From Methanobrevibacter millerae (GTDB taxonomy: Archaea; Methanobacteriota; Methanobacteria; Methanobacteriales; Methanobacteriaceae), in assembly GCF_900103415.1 (NCBI RefSeq), contig NZ_FMXB01000019.1, positions 1-59,951 on the forward strand: a DNA stretch of 59,951 bases, in the 5' to 3' direction. Below the pieces are notes generated by a model. It saw nothing but the letters and a program-made list of their open reading frames with translations, searched no databases and had not been told where the DNA came from. The position numbers and the translations under genes were made by a program. The first letter of the stretch is position 1, and each line of letters begins with the position of its first letter. Positions 42,820 to 57,800 of this stretch are shown piece after piece.

Positions 42820-45800
42820 ATGAAGAAAAAGGAGATTATAATATTATGTTTATTGTTGTGCTTTATTTTGTCACTTCAATCAGCCGCAGCTGCTGATATA
42901 GGGTCAAACAGCACAAATACTAATGTGTCTTCAACTTCCAATATTGAAGTTGTCGAAAACGCAAATGATTTGCTGTCGAATTCAATTCTGGATGAAAATG
43001 AAACTCTGGGAGTTGGAGGCGGATCATTTACGGAACTTAATGAATTAATTAATGGTAATACTAATACTGTAATTGATTTGGGTCAAAATTATACTTATGT
43101 CAGTAGAGATTCCTTTGATGATGGTATTAAAATTAACCGGCCTTTGACTATTAACGGTAATGGGTATGCTATTGACGGTAATGGAATGGCCAGGATTTTT
43201 AATATCACTTCTTCGGTTACTCTGAATAATGTCGTATTCATTAGGGGAGCCGTTACGGGGGGTAATGATGGTGGTGCTCTCTTGATTACTGGCGATAACT
43301 GTATGATAAGTGATTCCAAATTTATTGATAACGTTGCCGGCCACAGTGGGGGTGCAATATTCTGGGATGCCGACCATGGAACCATAACGAATTCCGAATT
43401 TACTAATAACAGGGCTATGGGAGATTACCCTAATGGCGGTGACGGTGGAGCTATAATATGGATAGGTAGTCATGGTCTTGTAGATAATTGTACATTTACT
43501 GAAAATAATGCTAATGTTCGTGGTGGTGCAGTATTCTTAACTAATGATAGTACGCAGGACTGTAATAATACGACATTCAAAAATTCCAAGTTTATTAATA
43601 ACCATGCAGGTACTAACGGTGGTGCTATTGATTGGCACGAAGGTGCAATTGATGGTGAAGTAACTAACTGTACCTTTGAAAATAATACTGCTGATGCTAA
43701 TGGTGGTGCTGTATACTGGAGAGGCCATCATGGTGAAATTAAAGATTCTAACTTTACTAATAACACTGCTAATGGTTTAAAGAAAGGACGTTATAATAAT
43801 AATGGTGATGGTGGTGCAGTATTCTGGTCTGGTGTAAATGGTACTGTAACCAACTGTAGGTTTATAGATAATGAAGCTATATGTAACAAGACTGTTGGTG
43901 TACCTAGTGGTCGTGGTGGAGCAGTCTATATAGAACCATATCAAAATGACGATGGAGGACGTAACATCTCATTCCATGATTGTTACTTTAAAGATAATAA
44001 TGCAGGTAGTAATGGTGGTGCTATTGACTGGCATAAAGGTGCATTTGATGGTCTTGTTGATAACTGTACTTTTATTAATAATATAGCTAATAGATCAGGT
44101 GGTGCAATATACTGGTCAGGTACAAACGGTACTGTCAAAAAATCCACATTTACAGATAATAGGGCAACAGGTAAGTTCACCGATGACGTCGGTGGTGGTG
44201 ATGGTGGAGCTGTACTATGGATTGGTAGTGAAGGTCTTGTAGATAACTGTACATTTGCTGACAACTTTGCTCAATATCGAGGTGGAGCGGTCTTCTTGCA
44301 TAATGAATCCTCACAGGATTGTAATAATACTACATTTGCAAATTGTATATTTGAGAATAATGTTGCAGGTCTTAACGGTGGTGGTGTTGACTGGCAAAAT
44401 GGCGCACATAACGGTAGGTTAATAAATTCAACGTTTACGAATAACACTGCATGGAGATCAGGTGGTGCAGTATACTGGCACGGTACTAACGGTACTGTAA
44501 TAAATGTTACTTTTTATGACAACAAAGCTGTAGGAAACGTTTCTAAGGATTATAGAAATGTTACTAATTATACTACCTCTGGTGGTAACGGTGGTGCTAT
44601 TATCTGGACAGGTTCTATAGGTACTATTGAAAATTGTAATTTCACTAAAAACAATGCTTCTCAGTTAGGTGGTGGAATATACCTTCAAAGAAATGAAAAT
44701 ATATCAATCAAGGATTCTTCTTTTTCCGATAATTACGCAGGAAATATTGGAGGTGCAATCAATTGGAATGTAGGTGCTGTAAACGGGGTAGTTCAAAACA
44801 CGACATTTGTAAATAACTTTGCTCATGAAGACGGTGGTGCTATTTGCTGGAACGGTACTAACGGTACCCTAAAAGACCTTTACTTTTACAATAATGTTGC
44901 AGGAGACGACGGAGGTGCTGTTTTCTGGAACGGTACTAACGGTATTATAGATAATATAACATGTGATGACAACAAGGGTGTAAGTTTGCCAGGTAGTAAT
45001 TCAAACGGCGGTTCAATCTGTCTTACAGGTGATAATGTTACTGTTACCAAATCCAAATTCTCTAAAACATATGCTAAAATTACCGGTGGGGCTATATTTA
45101 TTACGGGTAATAATGTAAACATTACTGATTCCATATTTGAAAGGTGTAATGTTTCACACAATAATGAACATCAGGGCAAGAATTATGTAACTGGTGGTGG
45201 AGCGATTTACGTTTTAGGTAACAATTCAAATATTATTAACTGTACTTTTGAAATGGGTAACGGTAGAGAAGGTGGAATTGTTTATATCCAGGGGCATAAC
45301 GCTACAATTGCAAATTCATCTTTTGAAAAAAGTTATGCAATTAATGGTGGTTCCATATATATCAAAGGGGCCAATGCAACTATTTCAAACACAAATATCA
45401 GTTTAAGTAATGCTACAAAAGCTAATATAAATGAGATTTCCGGTGCTGGTGGTGCTATTTTCATTTCAGGTGATAATGCTACAATTAACAAAACTAATTT
45501 CAAAATCACTTATTCCTTTGGTTTAAATGCTAATGCCGGCGGTGCATTGTATGTTGCAGGACATAATGCTGATATTGTAGATTCAACATTCCTTAAGGGC
45601 ACATCTCAAAAATTGGGTGGTGCCATATATATTAAGGGTGATAATACAACGGTGGAATCTTCAGGATTCATAAGCAATGCTGCAGTAGCCAGTGGTTCCG
45701 AGGGTGGTGCTATTTATATTGAAGGTGCCAATACAAACATTACCCGCTCTCACTTTGAACACAATGAGGTTACTTCTGTCGGTGGTGCCGTATACATAAA

Positions 45801-48800
45801 AGGTGCCAATACAAACATTTCATATTCCAATTTCACAGATAACTATGCGGCGTCCCAGGCAGGGGCAATATACATGGTAGGAACAAATTCCACAATTTAC
45901 GGATCAAACCTTACGAAAAACCATGCAGTATCTACTGGAGGAGCCATGTATGTTGAAGGTTTAAATGCAAAAGTACACTACACATATTTCGATTCAAACT
46001 ATGCTAATAAAGGAGGTTCTATACTCTGGAGAGGAGGTTATGCCGGAAATGAAATTATAGGGTCAGTATTTGCCAATTCAAGAGCTATTGGTAATAATTT
46101 GCAAGGTGGTGCTATTTTCTGGGATGAAGGTGCCACATCAATAACAACATCCGGATCATTAATTAAAGACACTCTATTTATTAATAACACAGCTACTCAC
46201 CACGGTGGAGCTATTGATTGGTATAAGACAGATAACAGTGTCATAGACAATTGTACCTTTATAAACAACCATATTTCAGCTGGTGACGGAGGTGCACTCT
46301 ATTGTGGTGCTAAAGGTACCTATCAAGGGAATAACTTCACTGTTAAAAATTCAAAATTTATAAATAACACTGCCGTAACCTGTGGTGGAGCCATTGCGCT
46401 TCAGATGAAAAACAGTTTAATATTCAACAACACTTTCAGCGGAAATACTGCAAGTTACGGTGGAGATATTGCAATGAAGGAAGGTCAGGCTACAGGTACT
46501 ACAATTAATAATTGTACTTTTTCCAACTCAACGGCAAACGGTAGAAGCACTTGGGGTAATCACCAAGGTGGTTCACTTTTCATTTCAGACAAAGATGTTT
46601 CCGTATTGAACTCAAAGTTTTATAACTGTACTTCACTTAAAACTAATGGTGGAGCTATTTTCTGGTCTGGTGAAAATCCAAAATTAATTAATTTAACTAT
46701 TGTAAACGGTACCGCTTTATCCAAAAATGCATATGGTGGGGCTATATGTATCAATAAAAATAATGCAATTTTGATAAATATTACATGTAATGATTCCAGT
46801 GCATATCAGGGTGGAGGTATTGCTTTATTAACTGGTGCTGTTAAAATTTTCGAAAACGTCACTATCAATTCATGTCATGCTACACTCAATGGTGGTGGAA
46901 TATACGTTCATGCTTCATCACAAAACAATAATCTTGTTTCAGTTACAATAAATGATTCTACTGCTGAATATGATGGTGGTGGAATGTATATCAACAGTAA
47001 AACTGTTATTACCAATATTAATTTAACCTCTGATTCCGCTAATAGGGGAGGAGGTATTTTTGTTGCAGGTATCGGCGTTCAAATAACTAACTTGACAGCA
47101 GACGAATGTAGTGCAGTCAATAATGATTTGCTTCCGGGTTTAAAGAATTCATACGGTGGAGCTATCTACTGGCTGGGAAATAGTGGTATATTGGAAAACG
47201 CCAACATTTCAAATTCCACGTCAGATTATTACGGTGGTGGTATTTACGCTACAGGATATGGACTTAAAATGACTTATATTAATATGACATCCAATTCCGC
47301 TGATTACGGTGGTGGAATATATACCGTAAATGCCGATTTGAACGTTGACAGAAAAAATCCTATTATCATCAGCTTATCTTCATTTGATAAAAATCATGCT
47401 AACGTAGAAGGAGGAGCAATCTATTCAGGATATTACTCAGGTAAAATCTTAAATTGTAACTTCACCAACAATACTGCCGATTTGGGTGGTGCAATTGCAG
47501 TTGCAAGTGACTATCAAAACATTACAAAATGTTCATTTGATGGAAATAACGCAACAAGCTCCGGTGGTGCAATTTACGTAGAAAAAGTTATGTACAGCAC
47601 TGTCAGTGATTCCACATTTACCAATTCATACGCATATAATGGTGGTGGAGTATATAACTCAGGCAATTCAGGAATTGCGCTTTTCATTGACAATTGTACA
47701 TTTATTAAAAACCTTGCATCCCACAACGGTGGTGCAGTTTACTATGTCATGTTAAGTACAACAGGTTTTGAGACAATATATCGTGACTATAATAATTTCG
47801 ACGACAGAGGTCAGCCTGAAGACCCTGGTAGAACAACTGTCTCAATGAACACTCCTACAGGATCTTATCCGAACGTTATTTTTAATTCATACTTTAAGGA
47901 AAATGAAGATTATATATTAAATGTCACGGCTTTTGCTGAAGAAAATGTTGCAATTGTAAGTATCAGAAATCCTAAAGACATTGATAGGAGATCCCTTTTC
48001 ATTGTTGTAAATTTAACCTACAAAGATACTCATGGAGATGATATACTTGTTGGTTCTGTAGAAATTAATAGGCAAAATTATGCAAGTTATTTCAATTCTC
48101 ATGACCAAACATATAATGTAAACTTTTATGATTTAAATGTGACTACTTATAATATCACCGTTTTCTTTAAAGATGATAATTATTTAAATAAAACCAATCG
48201 CTCAGTAACTGTTACAATTACTGTAGATACCCGTAAAGGTGACTTCCATATCCTTCAGGGATTAATTGAAGCCGCTATAAACCAGGGATTAAACAACATT
48301 ACTCTGCAGAGAAGCTATTATTTCACTGATGACAGGTATAATCAGACTACGAAAAAACCTTTAGACGACAGCTGTATGAACATAACTGACTTGAAAAATC
48401 TCAAGAATTTCACCATTTACGGTGGAGGTAACATTATCAGCGCCAAACACAACGCAACTTACGGTAACAGCAGAATATTCAATATTACTGCAGCCAATGT
48501 AACTCTGGTTGGAATCACTTTCATGGACGGTAATGCAACAGGTAATTTCAGTGATGATGTTAATCGAGGCGGAGCCCTCTTCTGGGCAGGTAAAAACGGT
48601 ACTGCACTGAATTGTGACTTCATAAATAACTTTGCTGAATACGGTGGAGGAATCTACTACAATTCAACTGCGGACAATTGTAAAATCAGGGGCTGCGAAT
48701 TCTATAATAACAATGCTACCATTAACGGTGGAGCAATTGACTGTAATTCATCAAAAATGAACCTTACCAATTCTTACTTCGAGGCCAATACTGCAGGTGA

Positions 48801-51800
48801 ATACGGTGCGGCTTTATGTAGGGAAATAAATTCTACTGAAGGTTTTGGTGTTAACAACACATTTAAAGGAAATAATGCAGGTATCGGTGGTGCAGCTTTA
48901 GGTTGGATTAACGCATCAAGCATTAAAATTGACGGATATACATTCATTGACAACACAGCAGGCTTAAATGGCGGAGCGATATACGTCGGTCCGGGAAGTG
49001 GTGACTGTCTTATAAACAACAGTTACTTTGAAGGCAATTATATCAATAATCCAAACGCTGAAGGTCACGGTGGAGCAATCGAATGGTACGCAACCAGAGG
49101 TAATGTTATCAATTCAACATTCATTAACAACAGGGCTCCTACCGGAGGCGCAATATATGTCGGAGATCAATCCCAAAACATCAACATTACAGGTTCCGGA
49201 TTTACAAATAACACCGCTTTACAAATCGGTGGTGCTATCGATTTGGCAGGTTCATCCGTTTCAATCAATGACTCTTACTTTAGCGAAAACACTGCTTTAA
49301 GCGGTGGAGCAATATTCGTTAGAAGTGTCGGTGAACAAAATTATATTAACGGTTCATCTTTCACCAGCAATGTAGCAACCGACGGTAAAGGTGGAGCTAT
49401 TAACTGGAACGCTTCAGCAGGACAAATCTTCAACACCAACTTTACAAACAACTCCGCTAGTTATGGTGGTGGAATATATATCGGAGGTAACTCTTCAAAC
49501 AGCCAAATAGTTAATGTAATATTCAAATTCAATAACGCAACCTTCAACGGTGGTGCTATAGACTGGAACGCTACCGGTGGTAAATTATACAACAACACCT
49601 TCATATCAAATTACGCAGGTGATTTCGGTGCTGCATTATGTAGGGAAGCCAATGCAACCGGAGGTGGAGGTAAAAACAACACTTTCATCTCAAACCATGC
49701 AGGAATCGGTGGTGCAGCTTTAGGTTGGATTGATTCAGTCGGAATTACAATTGACGAATATTACTTCTACAACAACACTGCTGGCATTCACGGCGGAGCC
49801 ATATTCATAGGTGAAAACAGTCACAACTGTACTGTCAAAAACTCCATTTTCGCAGGAAACAATGCAACCATTCGAGACGAGCATGGTGACGGCGGGTTCG
49901 GTGGAGCTATAGTATGTCTTGCTGCAAATTCAACCGTTATAAACTCCCGCTTCACTGACAACAATGCTCATGAAGGAGGAGCAATATATGTAACCAGTGG
50001 GGCAGGTAATACAAATATCACAGGTTCAGAATTCAGAAGAAACACTGCATTCGAATACGGTGGAGCTATAGGATTAAGAGCATCAGCAGTTAACGTAAAC
50101 GAATCAAAATTCTATGACAACGTCGCAAAAGAGGGTGGAGCTTTATACCTCGGTGGTAAAGGTATTACCAACACAGTATCATTATCCGTCTTTGAAGGAA
50201 ACAATGCTACTGAAGGATACGGTGGAGCTATCAACTGGCTTGCATCATCAGGTAACATTACTGATTCAAATTTCACAAAAAACTCTGCAATCTACGGTGG
50301 AGGAATAGCTCTTGGAATAAACTCCGCAGACAGCCATCTTGTCAACATTACATTTGACGGCAACTACGCATACAAAAACGGTGGAGCTATTGACTGTAAC
50401 GCTTCCCGTATGACACTATACAATACGACATTTAAAAACAATATCGCTGAAGAATTCGGTGCAGCTTTATGTAGGGAAGTAAACGCTACAGGAGGTAGTG
50501 GTAAAAACAATACGTTCATCGCAAACCATGCAGGAATTGCAGGCGCAGCTCTCGGATGGATGGGATCTGTCGGCATTAAAATAGATACCTATTTCTTCTA
50601 CAACAACACTGCGGGCAGAGGTGGCGGAGCCATATATGTATCTCCAACCAGTCATAACTGTACTATAATCAATTCCACTTTTGACGGTAACAGAGCACTC
50701 AACGATACTATTGGTCATGGTGGAGCTATTGATTGTCATGCATCAAATGCTACTGTTGTAAATTCAACTTTCTCCAATAACAGAGCATTTGAAGGAGGTG
50801 CAATAAATGTAGAAAGTAGTTCAGGTAATACTCGGGTTACCAATTCATCATTCTCTTATAATGTCGCAACCAGCGCCGGTGGAGCTTTGAATGTTGAAGG
50901 ATCATCAGTTACTTTAAATTACACTGATTTCTACTACAATAGAGCATCAAATGGTGGTGCTTTATTTGTTGGTGGTGAAGGTATTACCAATTATGTTTAC
51001 TACTCCAAGTTCGTTGGAAACAATGCAAGTAACGGTAATGGTGGAGCTATTGACTGGGTTGCTTCAGCAGGTCATATCATATATTCCAATTTCACTGAAA
51101 ACTTTGCCAGGTATGGTGGTGGAGTATATCTGAATGGAAATTCACGTGACAGTAATATTGATCATGCAATATTCGACAATAACCGTGCTACAGTTAACGG
51201 TGGAGCTATTGACTGGAATGCAACCGGGGGTAATTTAACAAATACCTTGTTTAAAAACAATTATGCTGCCGCTTACGGAGCTGCATTATGTAGGGAAGCC
51301 AATTCAACCGGAGGATTCGGATATAACAATTCATTCATTGCAAACAGCGCCGGAATTGCAGGTGCGGCTTTAGGATGGCTTGAAGCAAAAGGAATCAAAA
51401 TCGACCACTACACTTTCATCAACAACTCTGCAGGCAAAAGCGGTGGAGCAATTTACGTTGGAGATGGCAGTGATGACTGTAAAATCCTAAATTCAACGTT
51501 TGAAGGAAATAATGTACTTACCGGCCGTGGCGGAGACGTGGATTGGGTTGCATCAAACGGTTATGTATACAATTCCACGTTTACAAACAGTATCTCCACA
51601 AACGGTGGTTCAATGTACGTTGGAGCCAATTCCGAAAACGTTACAATCCTTAACAGCACATTTACGTTATGCCGTTCACTGAATGATGGTGGAGCACTTG
51701 AAATACACGGTGACAACGCAAACATTACAAATGATGTTTTCATATCTTCATTTACCTTTAATCACGGTGCCGCAATTATGGGAATCAATGCAGATAACGC

Positions 51801-54800
51801 TACAATTACCAACACTACATTCAAATACAGCGTATCTGCTGGTGCTTATGACATATATGGAAAATCAAGCGGTGACGGTGGTGCAATCTACTGGAAGGAC
51901 TCTTCAAATCTTACAGTTAGCAATTCAACCTTCCTTAAAAACGAAGCTCATGCATACGGTTCTGCATTATGTTTGGTTAATTGTAACGATACATTTGTCT
52001 ATAATTCCACATTTGATAATGAAACTGCTGGAAACGGTATAATTTCCGTATCTGATTCAGTTAATACGACCATTAAATTAACTAAATTTAACAATGGAGC
52101 TTCCATTTTCAATGGGGGTGCCATTTACATAGACAATTCAAATGCAAATATCAGCGATTCCGACTTTGACAACGTCAAATCCGCATGGGGCTATGGTGGA
52201 ATAATTTACGTTAACGGTAACGCTACAATGAACAATTTGACATTGAATGAATTTTCTTCCAAGGATGGTATCGGTGCAGGAATTTATTTCCAATCAGGAA
52301 ACTCAACATTGACAAATTCATCATTATCCGGTTCCAATGCGATATGGATCAATAAAGGCGCTAATGTGACTTTAACTACAAATAATAATACTGATAATTC
52401 AGGTATTTATTCAGTATGGAATGCGGGTAATTTATGGCTTGAGAAAAACATATTTGACAGTTATATTTATAATGATGGTGATATCTGGACTAATACAACC
52501 ACTAAACTTTTAAATAATGAAACTTGGAATACTACCTGGATGGAAATTTTCACATTTTGGGCTAACATTACTGATGATAACAACAATTCAATCATTTCAG
52601 TAAGAACCTTGAACACGTCTAATGATGTTTACCAGGATAAAGATAACTCCTATATATTATATAACAATACATTTACATCTCCTGCATATTTCCAAGGTGC
52701 ATTCCATCTCACCGCATTTGATAATGGATTGCATAAGAATCGGGTTTATAACGGTACGCTGAATGTAAAAATGCCTGTGACCTTGAAAATAGATGTCGGT
52801 GATGTAACTCAAGAGAATTTTGATGTCACAATTTCGCTGACGCCTAAAGCAAGAAGTAACTTTACTATCGATAAGCAAATTATAAAATTCAAAATAGGAG
52901 ATAAGGAAATACCTCTGGAAATTCAATGTTATGAAAAGCTAATTGATGGTTTCACAACTTGGATTCTTGCTAATGCAACTAAGGAATTGGGTCATTTGCC
53001 TGAAGGAACATATACTGTAACGGCATCATATGCAGGTGATGAAGTCCATTTAGCGGCTTATAATATAACCCAATTTACTATAAAATTACGTGAAACATGG
53101 ATTAAAATAATCATTAACAACATTACTTATGGTCAAAGGGCAATCGCAAACGTTACTACTAACGCAAACGGTACTGTGCTCTTCTCCATGAATGGAAGAA
53201 ATGTAAGGGAAAACATTACAGATGGTAAAATAGACGTGGTATTGCCTACCATATTGAATCCGGGCAATTATTCAATGTCCGTTGTTTATCTGGGAAACGA
53301 GTATTATAAATATGCTCTGAATCAGACTGCATTTGAAGTATACTACCTTAATTCTACTCTGAAAGTAATTCCAACCAACATAAGCTATGGTGAAGATGAA
53401 ATTATCAACGTAACTTTAAACAACAATACCACTACAGGACACATTATGATTGAAATTAATGGCCGTGAATATGTGGCTCCAATTTTAAATGGAACTGCAA
53501 TGTTTAATATTGACGGTTTACCTACAGGCAAATATGAAAATATCACTGCCTATTACAAGGGAGATATTCACTTCAATGGAAACTCAACCAATTTCACGTT
53601 CACGGTTAACGCAACCAAAAACTTTGAAATGGACGTTAAAGTCGATGATATCAATTTCGGACAGAACGCTACAGTAAGGGTATTGTTAAAGACCGATGCC
53701 ACTGGAAATGTAACGATTAAAGTCGATGACAACATTGTTGAAACTGTTATAATATCCAACGGTACGGCCGTTCTGGGAAATATCAGCGGATTAGCCGGCG
53801 GAGAGCATATTGTAAATGTAACCTACAACGGTGATTCATCATATGCGGTTAAAAGCATAAACAATACTAAATTCATGGTACATCCTACTGAAGATTGGAA
53901 AATGGGTATATATGGTTATTATGCACCATATGGTAAAAATTCCACAATCAATGTGACTACAGCCCCTTACCCTCTGGCACGTGATAATGTAACGATAATT
54001 ATTGATAATGTTACATACATTGTTCCTATCGGAGATGACGGCAACGCTACTTTAATATTGAACAATCTTTCTGCCGGAAGACATAATGGTACTGTAACTT
54101 ATCTTGGCGATGCAAATTATTCAGCTAAAACATCCAAATTCTATCCTTCAATTAATCAGGCAACCCCTACAATTACATTATCCAATACTACCAATGATGT
54201 GATTGCAACGCTTAGTAAATCAGGGGGTGGTGTAACTCCAACGGGCAGTGTAACATTCAATGTTAATGGTGCAGAATACACAGTTGACCTTACCGGAGAT
54301 CGTGCAGTTTTAAATGATAAGCTGGTAATCGGAAACAACAGCGTCACGGCCACGTATAACGGTGATCAAAACTATACTATTGCCAAAGCAAAAGCCAATT
54401 ATACCATAGACAAGCTTCTGGCAACTGTAAACGTGACAGTAAACAACACGGTTTACGGTAAAGTTGTTGAAATCCTTGTTCGTGTCGGCGAAAACCAGAC
54501 AGGATCTGTAAAGATAGAGGTAAACGGCAAGTACTATATGGATACGCTTAACAATAGAGAAGCAAAATTCAATATAATAGGATTAAATGTAAATGAGTAC
54601 ACTGTAAACGTATACTACAGCGGAGATTCTTCATATTTATCAGAGAATAATTCAACTAAATTCAATGTTACCAAGGCGAACATGACTGCAAACGTAACAG
54701 GTCAAAACGTAACTTCCCTTGAAAACATCAGCTTCATTATAAGTGATGTATCTCCTAGCGACTTTGCAGGAAAAGTCAACATTACTGCTGCTAAGGGCGT

Positions 54801-57800
54801 AAGCTATGACGGCGACATTAAAGGATTGATTGTAATGGGCAAATTGCCTGCAGGAAACTACACTGCAAACGTGACTTTCTACGGTGACAATAACTACAAC
54901 AACAATACCTTAAAGGTCAAATTCACGGTTTCAAGAGCCGCTTCAGGCATGAGCGTTAACATTAGTGATGCAACCTATCCTGCTGCAGCAATAGCCGAAG
55001 TCCATGTGAATAATCATGCTAACGGTACTGTAAACATTACTGTTGACAATAAAGTCTTTAATGAAACGGTAAGGAATGGTATTGCATACGTTAATTTGGA
55101 AGGTTTATCTGCAGGTGATAAAGTTGCAAATGTTAAGTTCTTTACTGATGATGAGTATAACGACAACATGACTGCAACCGCTAAATTCAGGGTTTATAAA
55201 AACACTTCAGCCATTGAAATTGAAGTTAAAGAAGTTTACAGGGTTGGAGAGGAAATCGTAATCACATTTAGGCCTACTAATGCAACCGGTACAATAACTG
55301 CAAGCATTAACGGAAAAGCTCAGCAAGTCAATAAGGCCGACAATACTACAACTCTTCCTGACGGTTTGGCAGAAGGCACTTACACGATAATCGCTAATCT
55401 GGCAGAAGACACCAATTACGAGTCTTCCACAAACTTTAAAGTATTCAACGTTACCAAAAACGATATAAATATTACTTTAAGCGGAGGCTTAAACGTTAAT
55501 TATGTCGGCACTCCTATTGTTTTAACTGCTGAGTTGAATGAAACTGTAAACGGCACTGTAGTATTTACCATTAATGGAGTTAACTACACTTCAGAGGTAA
55601 ATAACGCCAATAAGACCACTTATTCATACACTCCGGTTAACAACGCAACCTTAGATATCGTTGCAGTATTTGTCGGAAATGAAAAGTATAATGCTAATTC
55701 ATCAAATCCATTGCGGTTAGATGTTCAGAGACTTCCTTCATCTGTAACTTTAAGCAACGTGACTATTGAGGTTGGAGAAACCGCTAAGTTCGTAATCAGC
55801 GTTACTGAAGGCGCTACAGGTGTCGTTAATGTGACTGTCAATGGCGAAACCCAAAGCGTTGGTCTTGTTGATTCAAACGCTACAGTTTACGTCACGGGCT
55901 TGGATAGCAATCAATCATATCCTATCACGGTCAAATATCTCGGTGACGACAAGTATGAGCCAAGTGATAATCTTACCAATAACGTTAACGTCAAAAAGGC
56001 ATCCAATTATGTTTATGCCGTTATCGCTTCAGATACTATTGTTGGTGGCAGCTCTACGGTCACTGTATTCTTGCCGACTGATGCTGACGGTAATGTAACA
56101 ATCGGCGATAAATCCGTGAAAGTTCAGGGCGGTAAAGGCGTAATCGTTTTAGATAAGGAAACTACTGCCGGTGAAAAAACGGTATATGTAAATTACACCA
56201 ACGACAGCAAATACGATAATATTACTAATGCTCCTGCAAACTATAATGTCAGCAAAGCTTCTTCAAGCGTCAATATCACTGTCGGCAATATCTATATTAT
56301 CGGCGATACCGTTGTAATCGAAGTTAATCCGGTTAACGGCACTGCAAACGTAACAATAAACGGTAATAATTATACTCTTGTAAACACCAATGTTACTTTC
56401 ACTGCAAATAAAACAGGTATTTATAATGTCGTTGCAACTATTGAAGAAAGCCGTGATTATTATGGATCCCGCGCTACGGCAACCTTCAACATATTTGAAG
56501 CTTCCTCAGCCATTAAAATTGAAGTTGGAGAGCTTTATAGAGTTGGTGAAACATTCACAATCAAGTACGAAGCCATTAATTCAACAGGCCCTATTACCGT
56601 AACAATCAACGGCAAAGCTTATAAGGTCATTAATAATGAAACTATTATTCCGGGCAATCTGACTGAAGGAACTTACATTATCGTTGCCAATCTGGCTAAT
56701 GACACTCAGTATGGTCCTGCAACCAGTTCAAAAGTCTTCAATGTAGTTAAAAACAACATAACGATTACATTAAAAGATGTTTCCGGAAACATTTATGTCG
56801 GAACTCCAATTGATTTAACGGCTGAACTGAACGAAACTGTAAACGGAACTGTAGTATTTACCATTAATGGAGCAAACTACACAGTTCAAGTTAATAACGC
56901 TAACAAGACCACTTATACATACACTCCAGTTAACAACGATACTTTAAGGGTATTTGCCACATTCGTTGAAAATGTTAAGTATAATGCTAATTCAACCGGT
57001 CCAAAAACAGTTGATGTCGCTAAAGTCGCATCAGAAATTACCTTAAGCGACGTAAGGATTGAAATCGGCGAAACGGCAAAAATCATAATCAATGTCACTG
57101 ATGGCGCTACAGGCACTGTTAACGTAACCGTTAATCACATAACCCAAAGTGTAGGTCTTGTCGATTCAAAAGCAATAGTTTACGTATCCGATTTAGAAAA
57201 TGATACATATTCAATCGCTGTGAAATATCTCGGTGATGAAAAATACGCAGAAAGTGAAAACAATAATCATAATATTTATGTAAATAAGACGACCAGTTTC
57301 GACTTCACTGTTGTCGCTTCTGATACGGTTGTCGGAGGAAATTCCACAGTCACTGTCATTTTACCTGGCGATGCTGACGGTATCGTTACAATTAACGGCA
57401 AATCAGCAAATGTCGAAAATGGTAAAGCAGTTATCGTTTTAAATAAGGAAACAACCGCAGGCGAAAAGGAAATTACCGCATATTACACTGGCGGAAGCAA
57501 ATATGCAGACAACTCAACTAATGCCAAGTATAATGTTTCCAAAGCCCCTTCAAGCGTAAATATTACTGTCGGAAATGTTTATATCATCGGTGATACCGTA
57601 ACGATTACTTTAAGTTATGTAAATGGTACTCCTACTGTTAAAATCAATAATGCTGATTATACTATGGTAAAAGACCAAATTACCTTCAAGGCCAATAAAA
57701 CTGGAGAATATAATGTTGTTGCCACCATTGAAGGAAATGATTCCTATTACGGATCTTCTGCAGCTGCAACCTTCAACATATTTGAAGCTTCTTCAGCCAT

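Noticed and set aside
43618-51345. CRISPR-like array, suggested by regular short repeats
   Set aside because: The repeats are degenerate codon-level repeats inside one open frame, with no constant direct repeat and unique spacers, and no cas genes are nearby.
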